Of a DNA stretch of 64,000 bases, positions 11,061 to 23,281 are shown piece by piece. The position numbers were made by a program, and so were the translations under genes. Below the pieces are notes generated by a model. It was not told the origin of the DNA. It saw only the letters and a list, made by a program, of their open reading frames with translations, and searched no databases. Source of the stretch: Stenocarpella maydis (taxonomy: Eukaryota > Ascomycota > Sordariomycetes > Diaporthales > Diaporthaceae). Positions within the stretch are counted from its first letter, which is position 1, and the number at the start of each line of letters is the position of its first letter. The stretch is from contig NQMI01000057.1 of assembly GCA_002270565.1 (NCBI GenBank), positions 186,001-250,000 of the forward strand. Reading direction: 5' to 3'.

Positions 11061-13087
11061 ATGATCCTTCGGCGCAGCGCCGCGGGCGGTCGTGATACAT
11101 GCACCTCTGCCGCCAGAGTAACCGCCCGCCTCCTCTTATCGTTCCTCGCCTTCTCACCACCATCCGCCCACGCTGCCAGCCAGCCCAGCGCACATGACCA
11201 GGCTGTCCTGCAACTGCACCCCGCCTACTTCTATCCTGCCCCTGAGCCCCCGCCTCCTGCAGAGCACACCTTTGTAAGTCCATCTGCCATCTCCCTCCCA
11301 TCTCCAAACCACAACTTCCATCAGTTATCGCCGACCACGACGGCTTCAGTGCTGACTCGGGCGTCGCTGGCCAGACCCTCAGGCATGTCTACCACCACGG
11401 CACATACAAGCACCCGACACTACACAGGAAACAGGATGTGATACACACAGACCACAACATATTCCTGCCCGCCGACGATGACCATCCCGAGTTGCGGCTG
11501 CCGCCATTACGAGCAAAGAGCGATGCAACAAGGATACAGAGGCTCGTCGATAGACGTCCCAGTGTCGTGGATCCCATGGTCGCGCTATCAAGGCAGAACG
11601 GCTTTGTCTCGGTCTTATCGCCCGATGCCTGGACCCTCGATGACGTCCCCGGTCCCAACATCTCCGACAGGAACACCATCGTCAGTCTCGCCTACATGGC
11701 CGCAAACGCATATGTTGAAACCCCCAACAATGCAGAGTGGTCAGAGGTCGGCGACCCCTTCAACAGATCGGCCGATTTCGGCTGGGAGACTGATGGACTC
11801 CGCGGGCACATCTTCGCCGATGAGACAAACTCGACAGTAGTCATCGGCTTGAAAGGCACGTCTATGGCCATCTTCGACGGCGAGGGCACCACCACGAACG
11901 ACAAGGTCAATGACAACCTGTTCTTTAGCTGTTGCTGCGCTCAGCAAGGGCCCTGGCTGTGGCATCAGGTTTGCGACTGCGCGACAGGCACATATGCGTG
12001 CAACAACACCTGCGTGGTGCAGGCACTGAGGAACGAGAGCCGGTATTACCAGGCCGCGAGGGAGTTGTACTCAAATGTCACTGCACTCTACCCGGACTCC
12101 AACATCTGGATGACCGGCCATTCCCTGGGAGGCGCTGTTAGTGCCATGCTCGGCCTCACATATGGCCTGCCCGTGGTCACGTTCGAAGCCGTCCCAGACG
12201 CCCTGCCCGCCGGCCGCCTCGGCCTCCCGGTCCCACCCGGCGCCGACCCCAACAATCCTCAAACACGAGAGTACACCGGCGCTTACCACTTCGGCCATAC
12301 CGCTGACCCGGTGTATATCGGAACCTGCAACGGTGCGACGGCATCATGTTCCTATGGAGGATACGCCCTTGAATCGGCATGTCATACCGGCCAGGAGTGT
12401 GTCTACGACGTCGTGGCCGACAAGGGCTGGCGCGTTGGAATCGGCACCCATAAGATCCGGTCCGTCATCAACGACGTCATACTCAAGTACGACGAGGTTC
12501 CGGAATGCAAGTTCACGCCAGAGTGCCGCGACTGCGCCAACTGGAAGATGTACGAGAGCAACGGTACGGAGACCACGACAACCTCGACATCATCGTCCGC
12601 CACCAAGACTAGGACGAGGACCGAGACCTGTAAGACGCCTGGTTGGTGGGGCTGTCTGGACGAAACCACCACCGGGACGGCCACGACCACGACCACGACC
12701 ACTACAAGCACGTCTACTTCGACCTGCAAGACCCCCGGCTGGTTTGGTTGCAACGATAAGACTACGCCAACCACCACCACCACCACCACCACCACCTCGT
12801 CATCGTCGAGCACGAGCACTACAGCCAGCACCACGTGCGAGACGCCCGGTCACTTCTGGGGATGCTGGGACACGACCACGACGGGATCGACCACGGCGGC
12901 CACCTCAGAGCCGACCGTCACGGGGCCGTCCGTGACCACCACGCGGCCCATCATGCCGAGGCCAACGCTGTCACCTACCCCATCGCCTACGTCCGCATCA
13001 GTGCAACCCACTCAGTCCCATTGCACGCGGAAGGGCTGGTTTGGTTTCTGCAAGGGATGGGGAAAGCAGGCCGAGGACGAGATATAG
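11061..13087 (+). CDS. atg15: ATG15, vacuolar lipase that breaks down autophagic bodies
   Basis: Two exons, 11061-11273 and 11375-13087, joined across a 101-bp intron (GTAAGT..CAG, branch GCTGACT), giving 641 residues in frame. The join reads HTF-TLRHVYHHGTYKHP, a conserved start of the ATG15 lumenal domain. Residues ~20-38 are a hydrophobic signal anchor, typical of this type II vacuolar membrane glycoprotein. The lipase nucleophile lies in GHSLGG at 319-324, with Ser321 the catalytic serine. Downstream are conserved features such as FGHTADPVYIGTC and the Cys-rich block CCCAQQGPWLWHQVCDC. The enzyme is a phospholipase that disrupts autophagic body and multivesicular body membranes in the vacuole. 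After about residue 480 comes a Thr/Ser-rich tail with three CxTPG(W/H) modules and a final CTRKGWFGFC. The 5' exon was chosen because its ATG directly precedes the signal anchor. Confidence 0.95.
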
Positions 13088-14204
13088 CGGTAGCAATATG
13101 TCTCGAGGAGAGGCATTCGTTAGCAAGAGGATGATAATATCGGGCTAGGTGGTTGTTGAGCATGGACCGGGTATTTCACGTAGGGATAAGGAAGGGAGGA
13201 TTGGGACGGAATTGGACTGGGTATTTATGGTTGACGGACGGGCAGGCACTGGAAACGGCGTTCTTCGGATACAGGTTGACTGACTATTCATCACAGCCCT
13301 CGAGCTGGATCCTGCATTGGCACATGTAAAATCTTTGGAGTTTGCAGACATTCGATCGCTCAGCCTGATTTGACATAAATTTTGTCCCTCCTGGTCTTTT
13401 ATCTTTGTGAATGTTCTGGACATGGCACCGCTGCACACAAACTATTGGCGAAACTTAAAAGATTTATTACACCGGCTGGCGGCTCAGGGCTGCCTTGTGC
13501 TATCCACGTCTCGCAGCCCGCCCTTGGGATGTGCCATGGCAAGAACCGAAGATTTGCTGTTACTTTCTCTCGCAAGTCACGGAAATGCCAGTCAATTTAG
13601 GAGGGCGATTTGATGCCAATTTCATATCCATCCCACGCTTTCCGTTGACTCCTATCCTTACATACGTACAAGCCCATTTCGTGCTATACAGAGCGGACAT
13701 AATGCAAGTACCGTACGTTAAAGTGCGTTCTGCGTGCGTGCCTTTCGTCTCATCCGTACGGCCGCAAATGTACCCAGATATGTATGCGTGTTGGTCGCCC
13801 ATCAAGTCATTCGTGACTCTGGTTGCCGCCTTTCGTTCATTATCTCCAATTCTCCTTCATCCTGCTCGCTCGACATCCCAAACCACCATGCTCACTCCTC
13901 ACACATCCCATATACCTCGGCCACTCCCAGTTCCCCCCAGGGAAAAAAAAATGCTCAACTCCCATTTTGGCAACTGGAAGCCGCGGACCCCATTATGCCC
14001 ACCAGCTCTTGTCCTCGTGCACGTAAGCAAAAAGAAAAGTGCGGCAGTGCGGGAGAAGCCACCACCAGCAAAATCGTACACAGGAATGTGGTGATTATAA
14101 GAGATAGCAGTGTGGAAACCCTTTCAATAACGCAGAAGCCGTGCTCGAAGACCAGAATGAGCCGAACATTAAAAAAGAATATTGGATCCGTTCGAGCCGT
14201 TCAT
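13088..14204. other. Convergent 3' intergenic region between ATG15 and the MRN1-like gene
   Basis: It should contain the 3' ends of both transcripts. Frames here are short or run antisense into the MRN1-like gene. I see no independent gene. Confidence 0.55.
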
Positions 14205-16559
14205 TTAGTTCGCCACCTCCTCCTCGACCCAGCCGTTGAGGCCACCTTGAATGGCGAGACCGTAGCCACCAAAGCTGGACTGGTACTGATGGCCGCGTCG
14301 GGCGCCGTCGTCTCCGCCGGCGCCGGCTCCGGCACCACTGTGGTAGCCGTGTGGGCTGTTGCCGTTCTCGAAGCCTGGGGCCAGGACTGGCAAGCTCACG
14401 GCCCGGCTGTGCTGACCGCGTGTGTTGGGCGCGAGCAGGCCGCCGATGGTCGTCGGTCCAGAGCCGGCGCTCTGGTTCGTGTAGCCGTTCGAGATGCTCG
14501 CAGACTGACCATGCCCAGAGACAGAACCCTCAGGAATCTGAAGAGAGAGCTCATTCGGCGAAGACGAAGCGGTGCCGAAGAGGACAGCCTGCTGCGCAGC
14601 GAGGGCTTGGTTCTGCTGCTGGTGCTGGTGCTGGGCCTGCTGAGACACCTGGTTCAGATAGATGGTGAGCGGGTTGCTCTGTGCGAAGAGGGCCGGTTGA
14701 CCATTGGTTGGCGACCCGCCCTGTGCACCCTGGCCCTGGGGGGAAGGGACCTCATTGCGAGGGGACTGGGCCTGCTGCTGGAGCTGGCGTGGCGGGTTAC
14801 CGCATCGGTCCTTGCCGAAGTTGACCTTGAACTTCCTGTACTCGTCCTTGCTTCGAACAGCCTCGATGGCCTTGATTGCATTGGCGATGTTGGTGAAGTT
14901 GACAAAGGCGCAGCTCTTCTCCCGCAAGGCATTGACAAGCTCGATCTCGCCATACTCGGAGAAGTCCTGTCTCAGCCTCTCCTCAGTCCAGCTTTCGTCC
15001 AGATTGCCGATGTACACATTTCGCGAGGCGCCGCCGCTAACAGCCAAAGCAATCGCTGGAGGGAGAGCGCCGGAGTGTTTGCCCCAGCCGATCTTCAACC
15101 GGCGGTTGTGGATCATCAGACCTTGGATGTTGCTCAGGGCGTAGAAAGAGGCGGCCGCCGTGGGGTCGATGAAGGTGACAAAACAAATGTGCTTGTCCGG
15201 GATGTACCGAATGTGGTGCAACAGACCACCTCGAACGACGTTGCAGATCTCCTCGATAGTGGTCTCGGGGTGAATGTTACCGAGGTAGATGGTCCTGTTT
15301 CCGAGGTTGTTGATGCCACCAGCGGTAGTGGCAACAGCAGCAGCAGCCACGGACTGCTGGGCCAGGGCGCTGGAAATCAAATCGCGGTCAGCACCGGTCA
15401 GCATGTGGGCGTAGCCGGGAGCAATGCCAAGGTACTGCGCGGCATTCTGCTGTTGCGTCTTGGACACATAAGCACAACGATCCTTTCCGTAGTACACGCG
15501 TCGCGGGGCCTGCCACTTGGCCTCCTGAGGGAGTTGGGAAACGGCCTTGATGGCATTGGCGATCGACAAGAAGTGAATGAATGCGATATTCTTCTCACGG
15601 ACGATCTTGACAGTGTCGATGGGACCGAACTTGCCAAGGTCCTCCCGAATCTCCTCCTCGGTGATCTCCTCGTGCAGGTTGCCCAGATAGACATTGCGAG
15701 AGGCTCCAGACTGCTGGACCGCGAGAGCAACAGACGTAGGCACCTGCGACGGCTTGCCCCAGCCAACCTTGATGTCCTGGCCCTTGATACAGAGCTTTTT
15801 CAAGATGGCATCAGAGTGGAAGTGAGTTGCAGAGCTGGCATCCAGGAAGGAGATGAAGGCACAGTTCTTGTCGGGCAGCAAGCGGACCGACTCGATCTGG
15901 CCACTGCGCACATGGCTCAGGATTTCATCGGCCGGAGTGTCCTGAGGAATGTTGCCAAGGTAGACGGTGCGACTGGTCCCGCCGACCACGGGGCTCATGG
16001 TGGGAGAGCCGGGATTCATCGGCATCTGCATCTGACCGCCCATGGAGCTGTAACCTGCGGTAGGGGACTGGGGGGAAAAGAACTGAGGAGCCCCATATGT
16101 TGAGGGGGAGACATAGCCCCCAGGAGACATTGGCTGCTGGACGGGACTCGACATGCCGTTCTGCTGGACCTGCTGAGCCTGCTGGTAGGCATTCAGATTC
16201 TGGAACTGGCTGTTGGCAAAAGCGGCCGGAGTGCCAGGCTGGAAGGGGCTCCCAAGGAGCAGCTGGGACGGCAGCAGGGGAGTGAACTGCATATCAAAGC
16301 CAGTGCCAGGCGTGGTCAGGTCAGCCACGTTGGGCTGGGGCTGCTGGAGGACATTCTGGCTGTTGATACTCTGGGTGTTGATAGTGGGGATGTTGCCGCG
16401 TCGGGGGTGCCTGTCGGCGAATCCAGAGATGTTAGAAGTGAAAGCGCCGTGAGAGAAGCCAGTATCACTGTTGGAAGGCTTCGAAATATGGCCAGGGAAA
16501 CGGCCCTGACCACCACTGGGACCGGCCTGGCCGATGGGACCGGGGTTGTGTTCCTGCAT
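14205..16559 (-). CDS. mrn1: Four-RRM RNA-binding protein, MRN1/Nrd1 (Msa2) type
   Basis: A single uninterrupted exon of 784 residues. Four RNA-recognition motifs are visible at about 196-268, 287-360, 421-493 and 512-585. Each has an RNP2 such as TVYLGNI, NVYLGNL, TIYLGNI or NVYIGNL, and an RNP1-like strand such as CAFISFLD, IAFIHFLS, ICFVTFID or CAFVNFTN. The ends of RRM2 and RRM4 share the motif GKDRC, which marks this family. The N-terminal ~195 residues and the tail after ~590 are Gln/Pro/Gly/Ser-rich and probably disordered. Fission yeast Nrd1 and budding yeast Mrn1 bind mRNAs that control differentiation, cytokinesis and stress responses; binding targets here are inferred only from the family. 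Start 16559 is the first ATG of the frame. Confidence 0.92.
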   Translation of the reverse strand: MQEHNPGPIGQAGPSGGQGRFPGHISKPSNSDTGFSHGAFTSNISGFADRHPRRGNIPTINTQSINSQNVLQQPQPNVADLTTPGTGFDMQFTPLLPSQLLLGSPFQPGTPAAFANSQFQNLNAYQQAQQVQQNGMSSPVQQPMSPGGYVSPSTYGAPQFFSPQSPTAGYSSMGGQMQMPMNPGSPTMSPVVGGTSRTVYLGNIPQDTPADEILSHVRSGQIESVRLLPDKNCAFISFLDASSATHFHSDAILKKLCIKGQDIKVGWGKPSQVPTSVALAVQQSGASRNVYLGNLHEEITEEEIREDLGKFGPIDTVKIVREKNIAFIHFLSIANAIKAVSQLPQEAKWQAPRRVYYGKDRCAYVSKTQQQNAAQYLGIAPGYAHMLTGADRDLISSALAQQSVAAAAVATTAGGINNLGNRTIYLGNIHPETTIEEICNVVRGGLLHHIRYIPDKHICFVTFIDPTAAASFYALSNIQGLMIHNRRLKIGWGKHSGALPPAIALAVSGGASRNVYIGNLDESWTEERLRQDFSEYGEIELVNALREKSCAFVNFTNIANAIKAIEAVRSKDEYRKFKVNFGKDRCGNPPRQLQQQAQSPRNEVPSPQGQGAQGGSPTNGQPALFAQSNPLTIYLNQVSQQAQHQHQQQNQALAAQQAVLFGTASSSPNELSLQIPEGSVSGHGQSASISNGYTNQSAGSGPTTIGGLLAPNTRGQHSRAVSLPVLAPGFENGNSPHGYHSGAGAGAGGDDGARRGHQYQSSFGGYGLAIQGGLNGWVEEEVAN

Positions 16560-19389
16560 CCCGAGGAGATGAGGGGGGACAAGGTTGTCCCGTCCGACGT
16601 GAGATAGAACAGCCGTTTTGAAGGAATAAAGTGCCCCTGCGAGAAGGCACTAGTCAAGATGCTGTTATAGGTGCGTTGGATTTGGACCGACGCTCCGTGG
16701 AAGTACAAAGGGGTATCTCAAAATTTCCACAACCGGCGGCGCGCAGCTGTGAAAGGAGCTTGAAGCTGTTCAGGATCTGCAAAAGCCGGACTCGAAGACG
16801 CGTAGCCGCACCGACGAAGTCGAAGAATACAATTGTATGCCGTATATGCAATTGAGGCTGTTGGAGTTGCCCAAGCCAACGTATGACAGTCGGGAACGAG
16901 GATTCGGGGCAAGAGTGTCCAAAAAAAAAAAAAAGAGTTGGAGGCGCGAAGGCGGTCAAAGAACGAGCGGCCCAAAAGTCCAGCGAGTCAAGAACCGAGT
17001 GTTGCAGTATAATATCGGGACGTGGCGGCAATTGGACGATGGCGAGTCCCCTCCACCCGTGTTATTCGAACAAAGACAGGCCAGCCGGGACTGGAGTCGT
17101 GGCGAGTCTCGAGGAGTCGCGGAAGCCAGAAGAGGATATGCGACGAACGGCGAAGGAAAGCTAGGCGCGCTCGACGGGGGGGTTCGCGTGGGGCTGCTGA
17201 GATATATGGCTAGGTTCGAAGAGCACGCGACAAAAAGACTATAACCAATATATGTTGAATAACGAGCGTAATCTCGAACGAAGTCAGGCAAGCCGGCGTG
17301 AAGCTGGTCGACGGGCGGGCGGGTTAAAGTGCCAGCAAATTAAAGAGGCGGCGGAAGGATTGCGAAGAGGAAGAGAAGAAGCTGAGGCTCAGGCTCGTGG
17401 TCGGGTCATGGGCGGGTTGGAGGGGCGATCCGAGGACACAAACGTGAACATGAGCGAACGAAGGGGAGGATGAGCCTGAAAGAGGTTCGGGATCAAGAGC
17501 CAGGCAAGAAAAGGAGAGGAAGAGGAGTGTGGTGAAAGAACTGGACGGGTCCGGAGGGGGGGTAGGAGGTGAGAAGAGGGGACCAGGGACCAGGGAACTA
17601 GCAGGTACATGTAAAATTGGACAGGTAGGGAGGAGGAAGGAGGAGGACTGGGGCAGGCGACGGGGGTTCGCAGTCGCGGTGAAGGGTGAACCATCTGAAG
17701 GGTGCTCGCCGAAAGGGGCAAGGGCGAGGTCTAGTGCGCAGACCCCCGTCTTTTTTAATTTAACTCTTCCGCGCTTTTCTGCTGAAGGAGAAAGGAAAGG
17801 CCAGGAAGGTTCGGCAGACCAACCTGGACCTGGACCATGTGCCAGCTGACAGTAACGTCGTGCACTTGGTATCTCTACTGCTAGGTGCAGTAACAAGTAC
17901 GCAGTCATTCGGTGGTGAAGATTCGCAGGAGGAGCAGCAGGAGCAGCAGCAGCAGGAGAGGCAGACACATCGTCTTCTCGTCTGTCTGCTCCTCACAGAC
18001 CCGTCTCCACAACACAGCACACCACAGCACACCACAGCAGCACATGCTCAGCCAGGCCCCGGATTGCGCGCTTCATTTCACGTTGGTTCATGCCCGGATG
18101 GTACAAAAAACATGCAGAGCAGGGTACGGGAGGCCGGGTACCCCCCTCTAGTCTTGTGCCTGAGCATGAGTAGCGCGCGCTCGGTTGGTTGGCGCTTGAA
18201 ATCTGGGGACGCATCGACCTGCTGCTCCTGCTCCTTTTTGCATACCCAGCCTGCCGGAGTAATTTGACAGCTTGGTAGACCACCAGCCAGCCGATCAGTC
18301 ATGCTCGTCATTCATCAGCCACTCACTCATGTCGGCGAGAGCAACAATACCCGTCCTCATATATCGGTGTCCAGCCTTAGGACCTGCATCCAAGTCTCAG
18401 CTTTCGCCTCTCCATCACGAACGACTGACCTCTCCCGGCTAAAGGAACAAATTCTCGCTCATGCATCCCCCGACACCACGAGTCAAGCAAGTGGCCACCG
18501 AGGCGGTCCGGCTGCAGGCTCCAGACTGCAGAGTGCAGGCGGCAGACTGGATAATACAACGCGGATACAACGCAGGTACAACAATGTACATTACCTAACC
18601 ACACGCAGTAGCGCAACACAGCGCAACTGCCAACGTTGGATTGCGCCGGCTAATCTCAGTAAATCCACGTTGCCGTCAGGAAGTGGCTGATTACTGACGA
18701 GCCGTCGTACAAGCTCACGATAAACCATCCCATTTAATAATCTTTGTATACGCTCATTCAACTCGCATCCTCACCGTCGTTGCCCGGGCCCTGGGGGGTT
18801 TGGTCTCATCACCAAGCCCCTCCTCCTTCTCGTGCATCACCTACTACTGCGTGTGCGCGGTACCTACCTACTCGGACGCAGGCCTACGTAGCAGCAACGC
18901 ACTCACTCATCACGACCGGATGTTTCGAAGCTGTGAAAACGAAACAAAGGCACCGCCCAACCCACGGCCGCTCGCGTGCATAGGCCCAGGCCAGCCCGGA
19001 CAGGCCACTCGTCGCATGCACAGACAAGATGGCGATCAAGCCGCATGGGAACACATCAGGGGATGGCCAGGCTGGATTTTGAGTTCGTCACCTGTGCGCT
19101 GGACAGAGTTCATCTGGAATTGAGCTCCGTCATGGTCCCAATGGCAATTGCCGAAGAGGCCGGCAAAGAAGCAGGCACTCACCTCACAATGCAGTGAATC
19201 GACTGGACGACGAGTTTCGGATTTCTCATGTTACTAGCGAGCAGCCCATCCAGCCTGCCCGCCTGCCAGTCAGTCACTAGGGCACAGTTCAGTCGTGGAT
19301 ATTGTCCCCAGCTGAAAAGGGGGCCGTTGGTTTTACTACTAATTAGGCTGAGCCGTTTACTCAGACACGAGGACCCTCCCCCGTCACCT

Positions 19390-19411
19390 CCCCCCCCCCC
19401 CCCCAAAAAAA
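19390..19411. repeat. Poly-C run followed by poly-A
   Basis: About 15 C residues followed directly by 7 A residues. Such runs are prone to sequencing error. Confidence 0.85.
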
Positions 19412-19921
19412 GGCCAGGCCCTGTGTAACCTGGGCGGATCTGCAAGCATCGGCCAATCCACCCCAAGGCGTGCCAGCTCCCTGGCTGCCTGGCTACCTAG
19501 GCCAGGGTATCTCGGCAGGGTCGCAGCTGGAACCCACCTACCTAGGTTTGGTGGAGGACCAAAGAAGAGAGTATTGCCCATGTATGTAATAGACGACGCT
19601 TTCTTTCCTTTCCACAGCCCAGCCCAGCGAATGGACATGCATGTGTGCGTGTATGGTCACAGCCGAAACCTTGAGCGGGTAAACAAGGGCAATCGCCGCC
19701 CATCGCTCTCTCACGGACGGCATCGTAGCCTGCACGGCAGTTTTCCCATCCCCGATTAGCCAGGTACTGAGACGCAACGGTGCGGACACTTCTGCAGGAA
19801 CACCGAATCAAAGAGTGGAGCCGCAGCGAGCATGGGTCTGTGGGGACAGGCTGCAGAGAGAAAGGAGAGCACAAGGAGTAAGTAGAGGGCGGTAGAAGAG
19901 AGCCAACCCCCCCCCCCCAAA

Positions 19922-19931
19922 NNNNNNNNNN
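19922..19931. other. Assembly gap of ten N bases
   Basis: Ten undetermined bases sit between a poly-C/AA tract and CCCCC followed by eight A. The flanks resemble the poly-C/poly-A tract at 19390, so the gap is probably a failure to read through a homopolymer. Its true length is unknown. Confidence 0.95.
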
Positions 19932-20923
19932 CCCCCAAAAAAAAGGAAGAAGGGAAGAAAGGAAGCATCACCTCCCAAATTTGTGGATAGCACCCATGTC
20001 TCGGGCGGTGATCACACCACAATGAACTGCTTTGCGGTCCATTTGTGACAGCTGGCCTGCCCGCCCGCTAAAATTGAACACCGCAGCCCACCCCTCTCAA
20101 CCGCTCTGCTGACGACGTCTGATCAAGGGAAAACTACCAGCGAGGTAGCTCTGCACTCAAAGTGGCTCATGGGTCAGATAGGTGAGATGGTAGGAAGAAG
20201 GGAATAGTCAACTGCACGGGATGGATCCTTTTCGGTGGGAAACTACAGAGAAAATAAGGACTGCAGCGCTGGAAGGCACATTCGTTCATCACAACAAATC
20301 CAGATCCCCACAAATGGCATGCAGTATCGGAAATGGTTCCTGGATTAAGCCAATGCCAAGGGGGGGAGGCAGCCAGGCCCCTCGTCCCATCACACATGTG
20401 CCTTCAAGCCTGGATAGCTTCAGCCAGACAGCAGGCCGGCAGGCCGACCTTTTGTGCGGGAACGCCGTCCCGGGCGCGGGACCCTGTTCACTGTCGATCC
20501 CTGGCGGCTAACGAGTGGGAGACAGCGCGCCAGACAGCCGCGTTGGGCCGTGCCAGCCAGCCCGGCCAGCCAACCTCAATTGTGACACATTAGCACGAGG
20601 AGGCGTGGGTGTGCAAGTTCGCTTTTGTGAGCGGCCACAACAAATACTACGTAACCAGTCGCATGGTGGGTGTGGTTCTGGACCTGAATGCCCCCTCTGA
20701 GCTGTCATTACTGGCCCCCTATCGACCGACCACCTTATACGCCCCGGGACTCTAGCAGAAATATATCAAGTCAGCAGAAGGGGGGTTTCTACGAAGTGTC
20801 TATCCGCACATGAACCCACATCCCAAGCCAAAAATAGCCTTCCTCCCCCCCCCTTTTTTTTTCTTTTCTTGCTCTTTTTCTTCTTCATGCCCCCATGTCT
20901 CAGCACCCCAAAGACACGCCCAC

Positions 20924-22796
20924 TCAAGGCTTGCATCGTCCCATGAAGCGAGGGTACATGCAGCAGGTACGCACGGTGTGCTGGTTAGCCAGCCAGGCCA
21001 GGAACCGCTCCAGACCCAGGCCGTATCCGCCGTGCGGGGAGGTTCCGTACTTCCTCTGGTCAAGGTACCAGTAGTACGGTTCAGGGCTGATGCCGTGCTT
21101 GTTGAACGCCTGCACTAGCTCGTCGTAGCCTTCCATCCTCATCGAGCCGCCCACGATCTCGCCGACGTTGGGCATAAGGACGTCGACCGACTCCGTCACG
21201 CGCAGGTCGTTGGGGTCCTTCTTCATGTAGAAGGCCTTGATCTCCACGGGGAAATGTGTCAAGAAGATGGGCTTGTTGATCGTGTCCGTCATCTTGCGCT
21301 CAGCCGCCTCGGCGATGTCGTCGCCGAAGACGTGTGGCTTGCCCTCCTCGTTCAGGATCGGAGGGTCTTGGGCGTTGAGCCTGCGCTGATGTTAGCAAGG
21401 CGATTCAGAACTCGGCCGAATCAGCAGGGCCAACTTACCAGTCGATCGCATCCGTGTACTTCATCCGCAGGAAGGGGCGGGATGGCTTCTGGAAGCCCGG
21501 GTTGAGCTCTTTGATGTAGCCGGCCAGCTCCTCATCCGCCAGCACCATGTCCACAACGCCGCAGATCATCTCCTCCAAGTGGCTAAGCAGGTCCTCAAAG
21601 GTGACGAAGTCCAGCTCCGCCTCGATGTGTGTGTACTCGGAAAGGTGACGCCGGGTCAGACTCTTCTCCGCGCGGAAGGACTTTTCGATACAGTACACGT
21701 TGCCCATGGAGGGAAGCACCGTCTCGAGATACAGCTGCGAGGATTGCGTGAGGTACGAGCTCTCGCCGTAGTAGTTGAATCCAAACAGGGTGGAGCCACC
21801 CTCGACCTGCGTCTGCACCAGGGCAGGCGGCGACACCTGCCTGATCTTCATTTGTTTGTACAGGTGCCTGAAGGCGTAGTCAACCTCGGATCGGAGCTTC
21901 ATAACTGAGGACGCCTTCTCTCCTCGCAGGACCAGGTGTCGGTTGTCAAGCATGTCCGACTCCCACTGGTCCTGAGAGGCTGAAACCTTGTTGGTGATGG
22001 CGTCGAGGTCGGTCGGCGCCGCCCCCAGCACCTCGTAGTAGTCGACATGCAACTCTCGGTTGTCGGGCACATTGGCTGTGTCGGGGGCCTTCTTCATCTC
22101 GCCGTAGAGCTCAAGGGACGTGCTCTGGGCAAAGGTCAACGCATCGTAGGTCTGAGTGAGGGGTCCTGCCGGGATGATGCATTGCAGGTTGCCGTATCCG
22201 TCAGTGAGGTTAATGAATGTCTAACGAGAGGGGGTCAGCATCAGACCAGTAAGGAGGTCAATAGGATCTATAGGCCTGCTTACCGCGTGCTTCTGAGGCC
22301 GCAGCCGGTGGATGCGACCTGAGACCTTGACCCTCGTGCCCTTCTTATCACCCTCGCCCAGCTCCACGTCCTTGTCGTCAATCCTCAGTTTTCTCGCCTC
22401 GGGCAAACTGGGATCCTGCCTTATGACGACCTTCTTGGCCTCCTCGAGGTTCTTCAGGCGCTGCTTCCTCGCCTCCTCCTCGACCGCGGCGGTAGAGGCC
22501 TGCTTGGCCAGCTTCTTCTTGTGCTGGTCGACGGCAGAGGTGGCCTTCTTGACGGCGCTCTTGGCGGGGTCCTTCCATTGCAGCGCGGCGCCCGGGTCGC
22601 CACCCGTCTTGGAGGCGCGGGACAGATATTTTGTCGCGGGCCGCTCGATGTTGGCGATCATGGCATAGGCGAGGGACTTGTACGGCTTTGACTCAGAACC
22701 GTCGGCCGAGGCATCGTCGACGCCGGCGTCGGTGTCGACGTAGGAGACGTCGTCCTCGGGCCTGACCCGTTCCGCGAGCTCTTGGATGGCTGCCAT
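20924..22796 (-). CDS. DED81: Asparaginyl-tRNA synthetase, cytosolic (class IIb)
   Basis: Three exons: 22796-22284, 22220-21439 and 21380-20924, giving 583 residues. The introns (63 and 58 bp, GTAAGC..TAG and GTAAGT..CAG) restore frame; the second splits the Trp codon of DAIDW-LNAQD. The N-terminal ~150 residues are charged and Lys/Ala/Glu-rich, as in eukaryotic AsnRS. An OB-fold anticodon-binding domain follows ([22 protein letters not shown]). The catalytic domain shows class II motif 2 ([20 protein letters not shown]) and motif 3 ([14 protein letters not shown]). The enzyme charges tRNA-Asn with asparagine for translation. There is no mitochondrial targeting sequence after the chosen ATG at 22796. 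An upstream in-frame ATG at 23060 exists, but the codons between lack conserved features, so I treat them as leader. Confidence 0.95.
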
Positions 22797-23281
22797 GTTT
22801 GCTGGTTGCTTTGCTTCGAGCCAATTGGCAGAGGTCGAGGCACAGCTCGAGGTGTGGTGTTGTTGTGGTTTTGCCTCCGGTGTCTCTGGGCCGCTATGGT
22901 GGGGTCGTACATTTATTGGGAAAAGATAAGGGAGCTTGAGTGGGCGGGTTGAGTCACCGCCAGCACCTGCGCTCGGGTCCCTTATCCCCGTTGACTCAAA
23001 TGTGTCACCAACTGCTATCAGGACATCCTGAAGCACATGTCGGTTTGAAATGACAATCAAGGGGTTATTATGGGGTCTGTCCCATGCCCATTTTACTTTG
23101 TTTTGTTTTGTTTTTCTGGAACTACTCCAGACTACTGTCTAAGTTCCGGCGACACTCGGCTCGTTTTGGCGAACAAGGGGGTAGTTGTGCACAGCACTCC
23201 GTACGTGAATGCAACCCGGCCAGGACGGTACTGTAGATGGGTAGCAGGCCGGAGTGCCGTAGGGATATGAACACCCAGGCC
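22797..23281. other. Short intergenic region between AsnRS and agmatinase
   Basis: 485 bp containing the AsnRS promoter and the 3' end of the agmatinase transcript. A TTTTG-rich stretch lies at about 23093-23113, and a CACTCCGTACGTG motif lies at about 23195-23207. Confidence 0.5.

Larger units (their letters stand above)
16560..20923. other. 4.4-kb intergenic region (upstream of the MRN1-like gene, downstream of AsnRS)
   Basis: The first 1-1.5 kb should hold the MRN1-like promoter and leader and include a 14-base A run at about 16921-16934. CAG/CACA-rich simple sequence lies near 17935-18045, and poly-C/poly-A tracts lie near 19390-19411 and 19908-19948 (the second with a gap). No frame has a recognisable domain. 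The last part, near 20840-20880, is T- and C-rich and lies just 3' of the AsnRS stop. Confidence 0.5.

Noticed and set aside
13734..16103. 789-codon open frame on the plus strand
   Set aside because: It runs antisense to the MRN1-like gene, whose minus strand carries four clear RRMs. The antisense frame is a by-product of codon bias; its Leu/Val/Gly-rich translation shows no domain.
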